Shown here: positions 21,745-34,439 of the stretch, in pieces
Numbering within the stretch: position 1 is the first letter of the stretch
Layout of the letters: the number at the start of each line of letters is the position of its first letter
The notes under the pieces: model-generated
Told to the model about the DNA's origin: nothing
The model's input: the letters and a program-made list of their open reading frames with translations, nothing else
Databases searched by the model: none
Program-made: the position numbers and the translations under genes
From: Buddleja alternifolia
Taxonomy: Eukaryota > Streptophyta > Magnoliopsida > Lamiales > Scrophulariaceae
Assembly: GCA_019426215.1 (NCBI GenBank)
Contig: CM033393.1
Span: 28,584,591-28,648,590 of the forward strand
Direction of reading: 5' to 3'
DNA: 64,000 bases

Positions 21745-24700
21745 AACTAACTGTTTTATGACCGCCTTTTCTACTTCGTAGATTCTGGACTCAGGGGCTA
21801 GTGCCCATGTTTGTTGTTTGGATCAGGATCTACAGAGAAGTAGAAAGCTGGGCCGAGAAGAAGTAATGATCAAAGTAGGCAGCGGGAAAGCGTCGCGGCT
21901 ACTAGGATTGGATCTACTTCTCTTTATTTGAATTTTGGACATTTATTGTTATTAGATGATGTTTTAGTTTTGCGCAAGGGGCTTAAAAACATTGTTTTTA
22001 TTCCTATCTTAGTTAAGATTGGATATACATTACGTTTTTCTAAATTAAGTTGCGCCATTTATTATAGTAATAAATTAGTTGGAAATGCTTCTTTAGTTAA
22101 TGGTTTGTATTATTTAAATGTCTGTAATTCATCTCACGTGAATGTTGTAACTTATAAACGTGGTAGGCAAGAAGCTAACCTAAGACTCAAGTGGCATCTT
22201 AGACTAGGTCATGCCGAAGAGCACAAGATCCTCACAATGGAAAAAGATGGTCTATTAAGCTCACTGGGGTCGGATCCCTATCCAACATGTGAATCATGTC
22301 TCTTAGGCAAGATGGCTAGATCGCCCTTCATAGGGACATTTGAAAGAGCTACTCAAGTCTAAGGGTTAGTGCACACCGACGTCTGCGAACCATTTGGAGA
22401 AATGGCTCGTGGGGGTTTCTACTACTTCATCACTTTCACAAACAATCATTCAAGATATGGTCTGGTGTATCTGATGAAGCAAAAGTCTGAATACTTTGAA
22501 AGGTTCAAAGAGTTCAAAGCCTTAGTAGAAAATCAAACTGGACAAAATATAAAAACTCTACGATTGGATCGTGGAGGAGAATATATGAGTGCCGAGTTTG
22601 ATGAATTCCTTAGACAACAGGGAATAATGTTACAACTAACACCAACGGCAACTCCCCGACTAAATGGAGTAGCCGAGCGAAGAAAGCGAACACTGTTGGA
22701 CATGGTTCGTTCTATGCTTAGTTACACTGATTTACCCATTTGGTTGTGGGGGTATGCATGCCTAACTGTTGCTTATATATTGAACAGATGTCCCTCCCAA
22801 TTCGTTCATAAAACTCCGCATGAGGTGTGGAGTAATATGAAACTAAGTCTTAACCACATTAAGATTTGGAGGTGTCTCGCTTATGTCAAGAAGACTAAAG
22901 TGGAGAAATTGGAGACAAGATCCCTAATGGGACGTTTCACTGGTTATTCTGAAGATTCCATGGGATTCTTCTTTTACCTGCATGATGATCAGAGAATCAT
23001 CGTGGCCCTACAAGCTCACTTCCTTGAAGATGAGTTCATCTTGGAAGGGAGCAAAGGTAGGAAAATTGTTCTACAAGAACAAAATGAAACTCCCTCAGAG
23101 ACATCTGTCCAAGAACCATGGCATGAACCAATAATAGCATAATCACCACGTAGACCTGGTAGAATACCACATGAACCTAAGAGGTATGGGTATCTACTAC
23201 AGGGGGAGCCAGAGCTTCACACTATAGTACAAGAAGGTCATGAAGATGATCCTTGTACCTATGATCAAGCGATGGTGGATGTTGACACTTCAAAATGGCA
23301 AGAAGCCATGGAAACAGAGATGGACTCTATGCAATCGAACCAAGTCTGGACTTTGATAGATTGTCCTGAAGGTATCAAGCCTATAGGATGTAAGTGGATC
23401 CACAAAAGAAAGATAGGTAGCGATGGCAAAGTTGACAACTTTAAAGCCAGGCTCGTAGCGAAAGGGTATAGTCAAAGAGAAGGAATTAACTATCAAGAAA
23501 CCTTTTTGCCCGTGGCCATGATAAAATCCATCTGAATACTGTTATCCATAGCTGCATACTTAGATTATGAGACATGGCAAATGGATGTCAAAACAGCTTT
23601 CCTGAATGGATTCCTCGAGGAGGATATCTATATGGAACAGCCAAAGGGTTTTGTCTCCGAGACCAATATCCATAAAGTATGTAAATTTGAGAGGTCCATA
23701 TACGGTCTCAAGCAAGCATCTAGAAGCTGGAATCTTTATTTTGATGAAGTAGTAAAGGGATATGGCTACATGAAGAACGAAGATGAACCCTGTGTCTATA
23801 AGAAGACTAGTGGGAGCAAACTCTCATTCTTAGTAGTATATGTGGATGACATTCTGCTTATAGGAAATGACGTAGGAATGCTCACCACAGTCAAGAAATG
23901 GCTTTCGAGTACATTTTCCATGAAAGACTTGGGAGAAGTGACATACATTCTAGGAATTCATATCTACAGAGATAGAAGGAATAGAATGATAGGTCTCTCC
24001 CAAGCCCTTTACTTAGAAAAGGTACTAAATAAGTTTAGGATGGACAATTCTAAGAAATGGTTTCTTCCCATGAGGCATGGGGTACACTTATCCAAGTCTA
24101 TATGTCCTCAAAGTGAGGAAGATAGACAGAAGATGAGTAATGTGCCCTATGCTTCAGCAGTTGGTAGTATGATGTATGCAATGCTGTGTACTAGACCCGA
24201 TATTACCTATGTTGTAAGTGTGGTGAGTCGATTTCAGGCTAACTCGGGAAAGGAACATTGGATAGCTATGAAGAATAACCTAAAGTATCTCAAAAGAACT
24301 AAGGATATGATTCTTATCTATGGAGGAGGAGACCTGAAGATGGAAGGTTATTCTGATTCAGACTTTCAGTCTGATGTTGATGACCGAACATACACTTTAA
24401 GGTTTGTTTTTACTCTCAATGGTGGAGCGGTGTCTTGGAAAAGTTCCAAGCAAAGCACAACCGCAGATTCCACCACTGAAGCCAAGTATGTGGCAGCCTC
24501 AAAGAAGCTGTTTGGATGAGAAAGTTTCTTGGAGAACTTGAATTGGCCCCTAGTGCTCAGCTCCCGTTACCACTTTATTGTGATAACAATGGAGCACTAG
24601 CACAAGCCAAGGAACCGAGGTCTCATAACAAATCCAAACACATTGAGATAAGATTTCATATCATCAGGGAGATCGTTGGCAGAGGAGAGATAGCAGTGCA

Positions 24701-24815
24701 GAAATTAGCCTCAGCTGACAATATAGCTGACCTGTTTACCAAACCACTAACTCGGGCTATTTTGGACCGACACCTAGAAAGGATGGGTATTAGATACCAC
24801 AATGAGTGGCAATGA
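21745..24815 (+). pseudogene. pol of element D: protease, integrase, RT and RNase H, with stops and frameshifts
   Basis: The protease box ILDSGASAH is in frame 2 near 21782, just after a TAG at 21779. The frame returns to frame 1 by about 21910. Integrase has the zinc-finger blocks WHLRLGH and CESCLLGK. Its acidic triad is visible as HTDV (about 22372), RLDRGGEY (about 22564) and GVAERRKR (about 22667). RT has WKQM-type start residues, [20 protein letters not shown] (23581 on) and YVDDILLIG (about 23838). RNase H has GGAVSWKSSKQ and STTEAKYVAAS. In-frame stops are at 22360, 23140 and 23533. A frameshift near 24510 puts the last 99 codons (MRKFLGEL..., CDNNGALAQAKEPRS, ADLFTKPL) in frame 3. 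Catalytic residues are largely kept, so decay is recent relative to C. Confidence 0.88.
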
Positions 24816-24819
24816 GTGC

Positions 24820-24830
24820 AAGTGGGAGAT
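24820..24830 (+). other. polypurine tract, element D
   Basis: AAGTGGGAGAT directly precedes the 3' LTR start TGTTAGG. Confidence 0.85.
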
Positions 24831-26462
24831 TGTTAGGATTATGCCCTCAGATGCTAAAGAGGATGGCGTGAATAGGGCATCTATCTTGTATTGAACTTAA
24901 TTTTTTTTATAATAAAAGGCATTATTTAGTTTTCACTTAAATCTTATCTGCATCTATAAGTTGTCTAAAACATTTTGTCCATGTTTTCAGTGCGATCCCT
25001 CTACTTTCTATGGGATAGGAAAAATGGCACTAGAGAGATCGACCTTGATTGCTAAAACTAGTTCGCAAGTAATATGAAGTCTTTAATGGGAAATAAAGAC
25101 TTCGAATACTTGTACAATCTTAGCTCTGACATGGGAGTGCCTGTCTGGTATCATGGGATGATAGGAGATTCAGATTATAGGCATGTCAGTGGAACTGTTA
25201 TGCCCGAACACGACTCGCATCAGTTCTGTCACATCGGTTTTCACTTTGTGAGTGTCAATGACAGAACTGATTATGCGTAATAGGTACATGTGAACCTTTG
25301 ACCTGAAGTATCGAGCTGAAGATATACTTGTGACGTCAAGTCTTTCACTAGAGTAGTTAAACCCAATTCACTTGTTGGTGGGGTTGACCTCGAAATGCGG
25401 ACTTGATGGGCAAGTGGTAGTCTTAACAGATATCTAACATAGGATTTGTTCTCTCATAAGTGAATGAGAATGTACCCTATGTACTTATAGATAAATAGAG
25501 ATCAAAGTCTTTGGCCAAAGCAAAAGAGACGATTGTGCTAGGCACCAAATCGATCTCAATGATCTTGTATTATTATAATTTATACATATGGTCAAGTCCA
25601 GTGAGTTTACATAACCATGACTCTCACTTGATCGGGGAACGTGAACAAACGGTTTATACATATATGGTATTTACGATTAGAAGGTTTTGGAATGATCCAT
25701 CCATTCGTATTTCATTTGGGCTACGAATTGGGTCACCTTACTGGCTAGGTGTTACCCACTTCCTTTGGTTTCTTTTCATTTCCAAATAAAACGAACCTAA
25801 AGTGTCGCGCTAAAGAATTGATGAAGAAAATTGAAAAGGATTTTCTATTTTCTACTTTACTTTGGAGAGATTTAATTTATTCGATAAGTTAAATAAATAA
25901 TTAATTATTTGCTTATTGGATAAGACAATTAATTAAAGGGATAAGATTAATTATTAAGTAATTTCTTAAAAAATATATTAATGAATTAATTTATCTAATT
26001 AATTTTATTATTTAATTAATATATTTATTTATTGGATAAAATAAATAATTAATTGAATAAATAATTAATTAACAAAGCGAAAGAAGAAATCACGGGCCCC
26101 ATGTGGGGGCATCCTCATTAGGTCTAGTTGGATGATCAAAGTGGTCTCTTTTGTTTTATCTTGGTCAATAAGTCATTGAGGTATAAGAGACTTCTCTTGA
26201 CTTTAACCTAGACAACAATTGAATTACATCTATTGTAACTCTCCAAAGAATAGAAAAAATAAAAATATCCTCCCCTCTCTATACACATAGCCGACGCCCA
26301 TATAGAGAAAAGAAGAGAAATTTTCATCATCAATTCGCGCGTGATAATTTAGAGGCAACGTGATTTGTTGTTGGATTCATCTACAATCAACTTCTAGAAT
26401 TCAAGACTTGAAGAACATGAGGATTGAAGAATTCAAGAAGTTCATCAAACTAAATTTTTGAA
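24831..26462 (+). repeat. 3' LTR of element D, truncated
   Basis: It begins TGTTAGGATTATGCCC and lacks the last ~190 bp present in the native 5' LTR (compare 18370-18566). It ends at TTTTGAA (26456-26462), where it is fused to the tail of the C LTR. The C LTR also has TTTTGAA just before the joint (about 31983-31989), pointing to a microhomology-mediated deletion. Confidence 0.87.
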
Positions 26463-26572
26463 CAGATGGTACCATGTCGACCTAGCCATAATTTCGGGGA
26501 TTCCGCTTTAATTTTTGAAATTATATGTATTCCGTTGTGCCAGTATCCCCGGGGGTTGTACCAATCCCAACA
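26463..26572 (+). repeat. tail of the 5' LTR of element C
   Basis: It matches the last ~110 bases of the C 3' LTR (31991-32100), ending CCCAACA directly before a PBS. Between the D insertion point and this tail, about 400 bp of C LTR are missing. Confidence 0.87.
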
Positions 26573-26573
26573 G

Positions 26574-26586
26574 TGGTATCAGAGCC
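26574..26586 (+). other. primer binding site, element C
   Basis: TGGTATCAGAGCC, complementary to initiator tRNA-Met, directly follows the C LTR end. Confidence 0.9.
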
Positions 26587-28090
26587 AAGGTTTAGACATG
26601 GCTCGGATTCTTTTCGTGTTTGTATGCTTTTAAATTAGATTTATTTCATTTTGGAATTGGTTGGGTTTTCTGTTTAACTTTTGGATCCGTTGATTTGGTA
26701 TTAATATGAAAATCGAAGGGCTGCATTTTTATATTTTTAATAAATAAAAAAAAAAGGAGTCACTACCGTTGTGCAAGAGCGCCGGCGAACAGCAACGCGC
26801 TATTCGGCAACAGTGCCTAAGGGGGCCCGTGTTTTTAACGTAAGGGGTTGAAATGCAATTTTCCCAATTTCCAAATATTTTTTGTAATAATTGCGTTTTA
26901 AGGCTTAGGTCATTTTTTGCAATTAAATTAAAAGCGTAACCCTAATTTGTGATTTTGTAAAATTATGTTTTGAATCTCAAATTAAAATTATTTAAGTTTA
27001 TTCTAAAATTGGATTTTCAAAATTGGAAACGTTTTATTTAATTTTGAGATTTGGAAATAAGATGATATTTTTGTTAATTTTCGAAATTGAATAAAATTAG
27101 ATTTTTGGAAAATCTTTTAGATTAATTGGAAAAGTATGACTTTTTCATGGAAGTTTCTAAAATTGGTTTTTAGAAATTAGAATCTTTGGATCCATTAATT
27201 AATTAGATCATCTTTAATTAAATACGGTGAATATTAATTCATATTTGCATGATAACATGTTTATGTGATTATGTGGTGATTTGGGTCGAGCCATAGACTA
27301 GTTGTTATTATAATTTGAGGGTTGCGTGCCATGTTTTTCCTTTTATTGTAAATGAGAGGGAAAGGTTTATTTAAATGTAATTTTGAAGACGTATATGGAG
27401 ACGATCAAGCTCATGGAGTTTTGAAGACCTTAGTGTAGGGTCCGGGTCCTTAGATTAGATTGGTCAACACCTTGATGGTTCGGGGTGTTTAGGTATTGGC
27501 TTGACTAAGATCACATTTACCGCTTTATGTATGATTGCTTATTTTCTTATGTTATGCATGTTTGCATAATCACCTAAGAAAGATAAGTAATTGAAAAGTG
27601 TGAGACCTTGTTTTGAAAAACCCCTTTGATCCATATTAAGTCCTTAAATGGATAAATCAGGGGCCCGGAAGCCCCTTGATTAGGTCTAGTGTCTTCCATC
27701 ATTAGATGTGGAGGGAATAGCGCGGCTTGTCATCATTGTCTCCCGAGTCGTGGAATGGTGGCAAGTTAAGTGTAGTAATCTGACAACTAGGCCTTCTACT
27801 ATGACAGGCGGTCATACTAGAAGTGCACACGGATCTCAGTCTACCTAAGGAGTAGTCCATGAGTCGTGGGACCACCTGGGCACTGTTATTGCGTGAGAAT
27901 GTGATGAGTCGGACTTAAACACAAATTAGTGTACGTTTGCATTGTTCTCAGGACGTACATGAAATGTGAGCCAATCATCTCGAGAACCACCTAGATGTGG
28001 ATGGGGTCGTCGTGTCTGTTCAACGTTACCGCCCGTTGTCTCACAAGTCGTGGAATGAGGTTGGGACATTTGACGCTCGAGCCCACTGGA
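26587..28090 (+). other. untranslated leader of element C
   Basis: No ORF is supported. It contains AAATT-rich runs up to about 27200, then a less AT-biased part (27640-28080) with the repeated words GAGTCGTGG and ACAAGTCGTGGAATG. At about 28085-28100 it passes straight into sequence from the integrase-RT spacer, so gag, protease and most of integrase have been deleted. Confidence 0.7.
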
Positions 28091-29981
28091 GATTTTAAAT
28101 ATCCCATCTTTCGTCAAATTGGGGTGATGGATTTCGTAAAGTTAGTGGGAAAACACCTTGGAACAAAAGGTAATTATTTCAAGGAACGTTGTGTTCCTAG
28201 AGAAGCAACTCTTCAGTGGGAGCATAGACAGAGTGATAGAACTTAAGGAACTCAAGAGACGCAAACACCACTGGCTGTGAATGAAGAGTGAAATGAACCA
28301 CAAAGTGTAAGTACACAAATTCCACCTCCAAGGAGATCCGAAAGGATCCTGAGACAACCTGAGAGGTACTGTGGCCTTTCGCTGAAAAGCAAGAAAGAGA
28401 ACCTCATATTGGATGAAGATCCAACATCTTATGACGGGGCAATGTCTGACAAGGATTCGGGAAAATGGTCTGAAGCCATGGAATCTAAAATTGAATCCAT
28501 GTACTCCAACAAGGTTTAGACTTTGGTAGACACAGGACCTGATTGGTTGCAAGTGGGTATACAAATGCAAATTAGGAGTAAATGGAGAGGTTACCACCTT
28601 TAAGGCTCGCTTAGTGGCGAAGGGTTATACTCAAAGGCAAGGAATTGATGAGGAGACTTTTTCGCCAGTCACGATGACCAAGTCAATTAGGATTCTATTG
28701 GCCATATCTGTCTATCTTGATTATGAGATTTGACAGATGGATGTGAAAACGGCTTTCCTCAATGGAAACATTGATGAGGAGATCTACATGGAACAGGCGG
28801 AGGGCTACACACCCAGTGGGAGCGAGCACACGATATGCAAGCTGCAAAGATCCATTTATGGCTTGAAGAAAGCTTCCCAAAGCTGGAATTTGAGATTTGA
28901 TGAAGCTGTAAAAGAATATGGCTACATCAAGAATGGTTTTGAACCATGTGTGTACAAAAAGGTTAGTGGGAGAGCCATAAGTTATTTGATACTCTACGTT
29001 GATGACATTCTTCTCATTGGGAATGATGAAGGAATGTTACAATCAACAAAGGGTTGGTTGTCGACCCAATTTTCAATGAAAGATATGGGAGAAGCATCCT
29101 ACGTTCTTGGTATGAAGATATACCGAGAAAGGGAAAGTAGGTTGCTAGGACTCTCCCAAACTAAGTACATAGAACGAATTTTGAATAGATTCAGCATGGG
29201 AGATTCTAAGAAAGGATTTCTTCAAGCTAGGCATGGAATACCTCTCACTGAATCGATGTCCCCAAGGACACCCGAAGAAAGAGAGAGAATATCAAGGATT
29301 CCCTATGCTTCAGCAATAAGTAGCATTATGTATGTTATGCTATGTACTAGACCAGTTGTGGCTTATGCACTTAGTGTGGCAAGCTTGTTCCAGTCGAATC
29401 TAGGGAAAGACCACTGGACTGCCATGAAAAACGATCCTAAAGTACTTGAGGCGTACTCAATATCTTTTTCTGGTATACGGCGGAGGGAAATTGGAACTAG
29501 AATGCTACACGGATTATAGTTTTCAGTCGAGCTTAGACGATCTTAAATCGATATCCAAATATGTGTTTATACTCAATGGAGGAGCTGTAAGCTGGAAAAG
29601 CTCCAAGCAGGAGACGACGGCTGACTCCACCACAGAAGCTGAGTATATAACTGCTGTTGAAGCGGCCAAGGAAGCTGTTTAGATGAGGAACTTCATCCAT
29701 GAGTTGGAGGTAGTTCCCTCCATTGTTAATTCAGTGCTCTTGTACTGTGATAGCAATGGAGCTATAGGTCTATCTAAGATCCTAGGTCTCACCAAAGATT
29801 CAAAAATATTCTATGACGATATCATCTCATCAGAGAGATAGTGGAAAGAGGAGACATTCAGGTGGAACGAGTCGACTCAACGGAAACCATAGCAGACCTA
29901 TTCACCAAAACTCTGAGTCAAAGTGTATTTGAAAAACATCTGAAAATGATAGGACTAAAGTACAAGGGCAACTGGCTCTAG
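28091..29981 (+). pseudogene. pol remnant of element C: integrase tail, RT and RNase H
   Basis: The first part resembles the integrase C-terminus and linker (NYFKERCVPREATLQW, RRSERILRQPERY, SGKWSEAMESKIESMYSN) with several stops. RT proper is open from 28737: [40 protein letters not shown] and the intact catalytic box YVDDILLIG. The frame then shifts near 29440. RNase H continues in another frame (YGGGKLELECYTDYSFQS, GGAVSWKSSKQ, STTEAEYITA) to a TAG at 29680, and a further decayed part shows YCDSNGAIGLSK and ends NWL at 29979. Gag, protease and the integrase core are absent, so the element is non-autonomous. Confidence 0.87.
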
Positions 29982-30001
29982 GGCAAGTGGGAGATTGATA
30001 G

Positions 30002-32100
30002 TGTTAGGTGCCCGGCCAGCCAATTGTTTTGGACTCAGCCATATTAAATGTAAACACTATGACAGTCTTTTTTGAAATATATTAAACTTTTATTTACGGT
30101 ATGCTTCTTTATTGTTATAACTAGTGTTAGTATAAATAAAGATCCCATGGATTACATATGGTTAGGGGAGCAGTCGGGATACATGTGGAATGCTCTCAAA
30201 GACCGTAATCCTAAACATCATTCCAAGTCATAGAGACTGTGAGATGTAGGATATCACTGGCCTCGTCAAGACTTGTTCATGCATGTAACTCTTCCAAGAG
30301 GTCGACGCATTCCATTTTCAATGGCTTGTATGGCAATACATGTATGAAGATTCATACTAGATTATGGAATTGAACGGCCCCGCTAAAGGACTCCTATTTG
30401 GTATTGTCGAACATGGAGTCCTTGGGTTTCGTAGTGTGAGATTAATCCTTAGACCTAAGATGTCATTTAGAAAGGGTTCTACCCACTCTGCTTTGATATG
30501 CATATGCACTCCAGGAGAGTCATACGGCCTGTATGTTGGGTATAGTCTGATAGTGCAGCGGAACAAATGGCAATCGAGAGGGATTCATCCAGGGTCATGA
30601 GTACCCAGTATTTCCTATGTTGTTGCAAGAATCTAAATGATCGTTAAAAGCCTTTGATCAAAGAGTTTGTCTTCTGAGAGGGATTGGTGATCCCGAATTA
30701 GAAGACTGGATCATTAGATGTCACAACACAGTCATAATTTCTAAGGTTATTAGGGTTCGACAGCCGCCATACCCTAGACCATAGATGGGAAAATGATGAA
30801 GGATTTCTACTCACACGACGATCGTAACTTGGATAGGTTTTTGCTTTTCATCATTGACATCTAGGAAGTCATGGCGACATTGCTAGACATCAAACCATGA
30901 CCAATAGGTGCCTTGGATTAATTTAATGAAATTAATTCAAGGTCTAGTTAATGATTTAGAATAATTAATCTAGCCTACGGGGACTTATTGCTAGCTTGAA
31001 AACAAATCTGGGGGGTCACACACATAACTTAATGTAGTATCTATTGGCTAATTAATTCTTTGTGAATTAATGGTTGGATTAATTAATTGGATTTAATTAA
31101 TCAAAGAAAAGGAATTAATTTAACTAGTTAATTAATGGTCCTATAATTTAATATTAGAATATTAAATTGGGAAGGACTAATTAATTAATGAGGAGAAAGA
31201 AACTAAAATAATATATATATACACACACAAGTGCACGTGTGGGCGTGTGTATTAGTGTATGTGGATTTGGTGGAAAGATTTATCCTGTTCACCAAGTTTG
31301 TAAAATATAAATATTAATTAATATCCTATAAATATATTTGGTAGAATCCATAATTAATTAAAGTAACTAATTAATGGATATGGAAAGGATTTTATTTGAT
31401 ATATGTTAGGATATTATTAGATAGGGTAATATCTAATTAGTTGGAAAGAGTCCAACTAAACAAGGAGAGAGAATAAAAGGAAAGGAAATATATATATATA
31501 TATATATATATATACACGCCTCCCCCTAATTAGAGACGTGTATGTATGTAGGGTTTTAACCCTAGATGGACTCTATATATGTGTGTATTCCACCTCTTTT
31601 AAATCTATTGAAAAAGTTTTGGTTTTGAATAGAAAAGAGAAAAATAAGTTTTCAATAAAAGGATTTTGAAAAACACTTTTTCTATTATTCTCTCCCAATA
31701 TTTTCTTTCACATTATTTCTTAAAACTCATGTGTTGAGTGCGAAGAACACTTAAATAATTCCAAACTCTTTTTCCTAAAAAGCCAAGATTCGATATTCTC
31801 CTTACTAGCACTAGTGGAGATAATTAAGGGTACGAGCTAGGGTGTGGATACATCTCAGAGGCGCAACGCTTGGGGCGCTAGGGCAAATCAATTTGAAGAC
31901 TGTAGCAGGGAGCAGCTTAAAAAGGCGTTGCTACTTTAAGGTCTACAAGAGGTAAACATGAGTAAACTTTCTCCTATGATAGTTTTGAATCCGATGGTAC
32001 CATGTCGACCTAGCCATAATTTCGGGGATTCCGCTTTAATTTTTGAAATTATATGTATTCCGTTGCGTCGGTTTCCCCGGGGGTTGTACCTATCCCAACA
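30002..32100 (+). repeat. 3' LTR of element C (2,099 bp, complete)
   Basis: It begins TGTTAGGTGC after a PPT-like AAGTGGGAGATTG and ends CCCAACA. It contains the uninterrupted sequence at both places where the 5' copy is broken: ATGGAGTCC at 30414 for element S and CTCTATATATGTG at 31572 for element D. It has (AT)n near 31489-31515. The short ORFs in it are not supported. Confidence 0.9.
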
Positions 32101-32148
32101 AAAGAAGTCCCCCGAGATTCAAGAATCTCGATTGGACTCACATGAAAG
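32101..32148 (+). repeat. tandem repeat unit beside element C, split by solo LTR E
   Basis: Its phrase AAAGAAG...CGAGATTCAAGAATC recurs at 33860 (AAAGAAGCTACTCGAGATTC) and, more diverged, at 33940. The spacing of about 83 bp is seen once the E insertion is removed. The source of the repeat is unknown. Confidence 0.6.
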
Positions 32149-33816
32149 TGTTGGGAATGTGCCATCGATGCCAACGAGGAGTTATAATATGAGACACTAG
32201 TTTGTATTGTACAACTTATTAATAATATATAAAGGTATTAGTATGTTGTTCATATAATTCTTAATGGCATCTATAAGTCTTAAATGAACAACTAGTCCAT
32301 GTGTGTCAAAGGTAAACCTTCCACTCCTTATAGTAGTTGAGAATAAGGTCACTGGAAGGGTTTGATACTTGATCACTTAAATGGTTCGCAAGTTGAAGAA
32401 TCTCAATTGGGCTTTGAGATTCGTGTGGACTTGTATAACACATGCTCTGACAAGGAGTACCAGTCGAACACTATGGGATAGTGGGAGTTTGTGTCATAGA
32501 TACATAGATGGGATTAGTGTATTCAAACACGGCTCATAGTAATCCGATCACATAGGTTTTTACTCAGTGATTGTCAATGATTGGATTACTAATTGTGATG
32601 GTATGCGTGAGTCTTAGACCTGAGGAGTCACGGTTACAAGGTGCTTGTGACGTTGGATTCAGTCATTAGAGTAGTTAGGCCCAATTCACCCGTTGGTGGG
32701 CCTACCTCGAAGTGCGTTCCAATGGGAAAGTAGCATGTGAAGTGATTTCCCAGAGGGAATTCACTGTCTCGAAAGTAAACAAGAAGTATCCTATGCGATC
32801 ATAGGTAAATGAGATTAGAAGTCTCTGGCCAGAGCTGATATACTAACTCGTGTTTGACACAGAGGATAGTTCGATAATTTCATATTACTATGATTTTTAG
32901 CATAGCATTGAGTCTTGTGAGTTTGACATATTCCATGACTCTCACTGGATTGGGATACGTCAATGAAGGTCTTATACTCATACGGTATTCATAATCTAGA
33001 GGTTCGTAATGACATAGTTATTTCGTACTCAGTTGGGCTACAATGTGGGGCCAAGGTGCTGGCTATGTGTCACGCACATTCTTTAGTATCGTCTCATTGC
33101 CAATCGAGGCGAACCTAGAGAGTCGCGCTATAAAGGAATAGACAGAGAAATCGAGTTTTGCTTTTGGAGGGTGTTTTGGTAATTTGTCTTTTGGAAAGAT
33201 GAATGAATTAATTGGACTGATTAATTTTTTAATGGGATTAAACATGGATGATTAAATTAATTATGTTGACTTGGACAACTAAAACTATTAATTAATTATG
33301 TTTTTAATAAATTAGAATATTAATTTAATCTATGTGCATATATAATTAGATTAATATTAGATGATTAAATTAATTGTACTAAATTGACTAGGTTAACTTA
33401 GCCCAACTAAAGTCCAAAAGCCCATTGTGGGCATGTGACATGGGCTTAAGTTGGAGGATTTATTTAATCCTCCAACACAAGCTCTAAAGTCAATAAATTG
33501 AACACAATTCATATAACGTGAAATCCTCCACCAAAAAATACTAGACGGAACAAGATCCTTTTCTATTTGTTAGCCGCCTATGGGAGATGAAGAAGGAGAT
33601 TTCCCGGAGTTCGTTCTTGCACGATGATCTAGAGACGGCACACTTAAACCGTTGGAGATTGAAGATTCGCGGGGATCAAATTTGAATACGCGAAAAGATA
33701 AGTTTTTCGTATTTATCTTTTTTATATTTAAATCAATGAAAGCCAAAAATTGATCCTGATTTGAGAATTCGGATCTGTTTTACATTCTGCTGGGCATGCC
33801 AACAGGATTCCCAACA
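32149..33816 (+). mobile_element. solo LTR E (1,668 bp)
   Basis: It begins TGTTGGGAATG and ends GGATTCCCAACA, with no internal region on either side. Its layout matches the D, F and element 1 LTRs, including GAGAGTCGCGCTA at about 33118 and the line CATGACTCTCACTGGATTGGG. The flanks are GAAAG on the left and AAATG on the right, consistent with a 5-bp duplication AAATG in which one base was lost on the left. Solo LTRs arise by recombination between the two LTRs of one element. Confidence 0.82.
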
Positions 33817-33975
33817 AAATGACCCCTGAAACTCAAAGGTTCCAACTGAGCCCAAAGAAGCTACTCGAGATTCAATAATCCCGATTACGGCTCACACAAA
33901 AGCCCCAATGGAACTCAAAGGTTTTTGTTGAGGTTAAAGAAGTCTCCTAAGATCTCAGAATCTTTGGTTGAGGCC
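33817..33975 (+). repeat. continuation of the ~83-bp tandem repeat
   Basis: It holds CTCAAAGGTT-containing units at about 33834 and 33912 and AAAGAAG units at about 33858 and 33940. It is non-coding. Confidence 0.55.
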
Positions 33976-34008
33976 CAAGCCCAAATGTAAAAGCCAATTT
34001 AGCATCTC

Positions 34009-34248
34009 ATTTATTTTGAGCCAAAATCTTTAATATGCTCATTTATTTTGAGTCTAGTGTGCTCATTTATTTTGAACAAAGACCTTAACCGACTTCATTG
34101 TTTATGATCTTTATCAATTTAGTAATCCATTTATTTTGAGCCAAAATCTTTAATATGCTCATTTATTTTGAGCCAAAATCTCTAATGTGCTCATTATTTT
34201 GAACAAAGACCTTGATCGCCTTTATTTGTGCTTGATCTTTTTCAAGCT
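34009..34248 (+). repeat. two tandem copies of a 120-bp unit
   Basis: 34021-34060 and 34141-34180 align at a period of exactly 120 bp (CCAAAATCTTTAATATGCTC then ATTTATTTTGAG). Each unit also contains internal copies of CATTTATTTTGA (six or seven in total). No coding content is seen. Confidence 0.8.
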
Positions 34249-34439
34249 CATTTACTATGGGAACTGACCCCCCAAAACATTGATTCGGCAGAGCGTATCG
34301 CTATAAAAGTCACATGGTATGTATTATTGTTTGACTATAATGAAAATATACTCATTCGTGCAAAATTGCCTTGCATGTTTACTAGGGATTGGCAGAGCTC
34401 TCCAACAATTAATGTAACCACAAGTTCAAATATACTGCT

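Larger units (their letters stand above)
15362..26462 (+). mobile_element. Element D: Ty1/copia retrotransposon inserted in the LTR of C
   Basis: The order is a D LTR start (15362), a chimeric tract described separately, the native 5' LTR remnant (17337-18566), PBS, a 2.3-kb leader with a SINE, gag-pol in one main frame (20911-24519 plus a shifted end), PPT, and a 3' LTR (24831-26462) lacking its last ~190 bp. The left boundary is CTCTATATAT/TGTTAGG inside the C LTR. The right boundary is a deletion joint, so no target-site duplication can be read. Confidence 0.85.
14186..32100 (+). mobile_element. Element C: old Ty1/copia retrotransposon, host of the D and S insertions
   Basis: C is reconstructed from four pieces: a 5' LTR fragment 14186-15361 (matching 30416-31581), an LTR tail 26463-26572, an internal region with leader and pol remnant 26573-30001, and a complete 3' LTR 30002-32100. 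Element D interrupts the 5' LTR at 15361. Element S interrupts it at 14185, and the start of C lies left of the window. A hand count over ~145 aligned LTR bases (14186 versus 30416) gives roughly 8-9% difference, making C one of the oldest insertions here. The joining of pieces is inference from matching sequence order. Confidence 0.8.
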
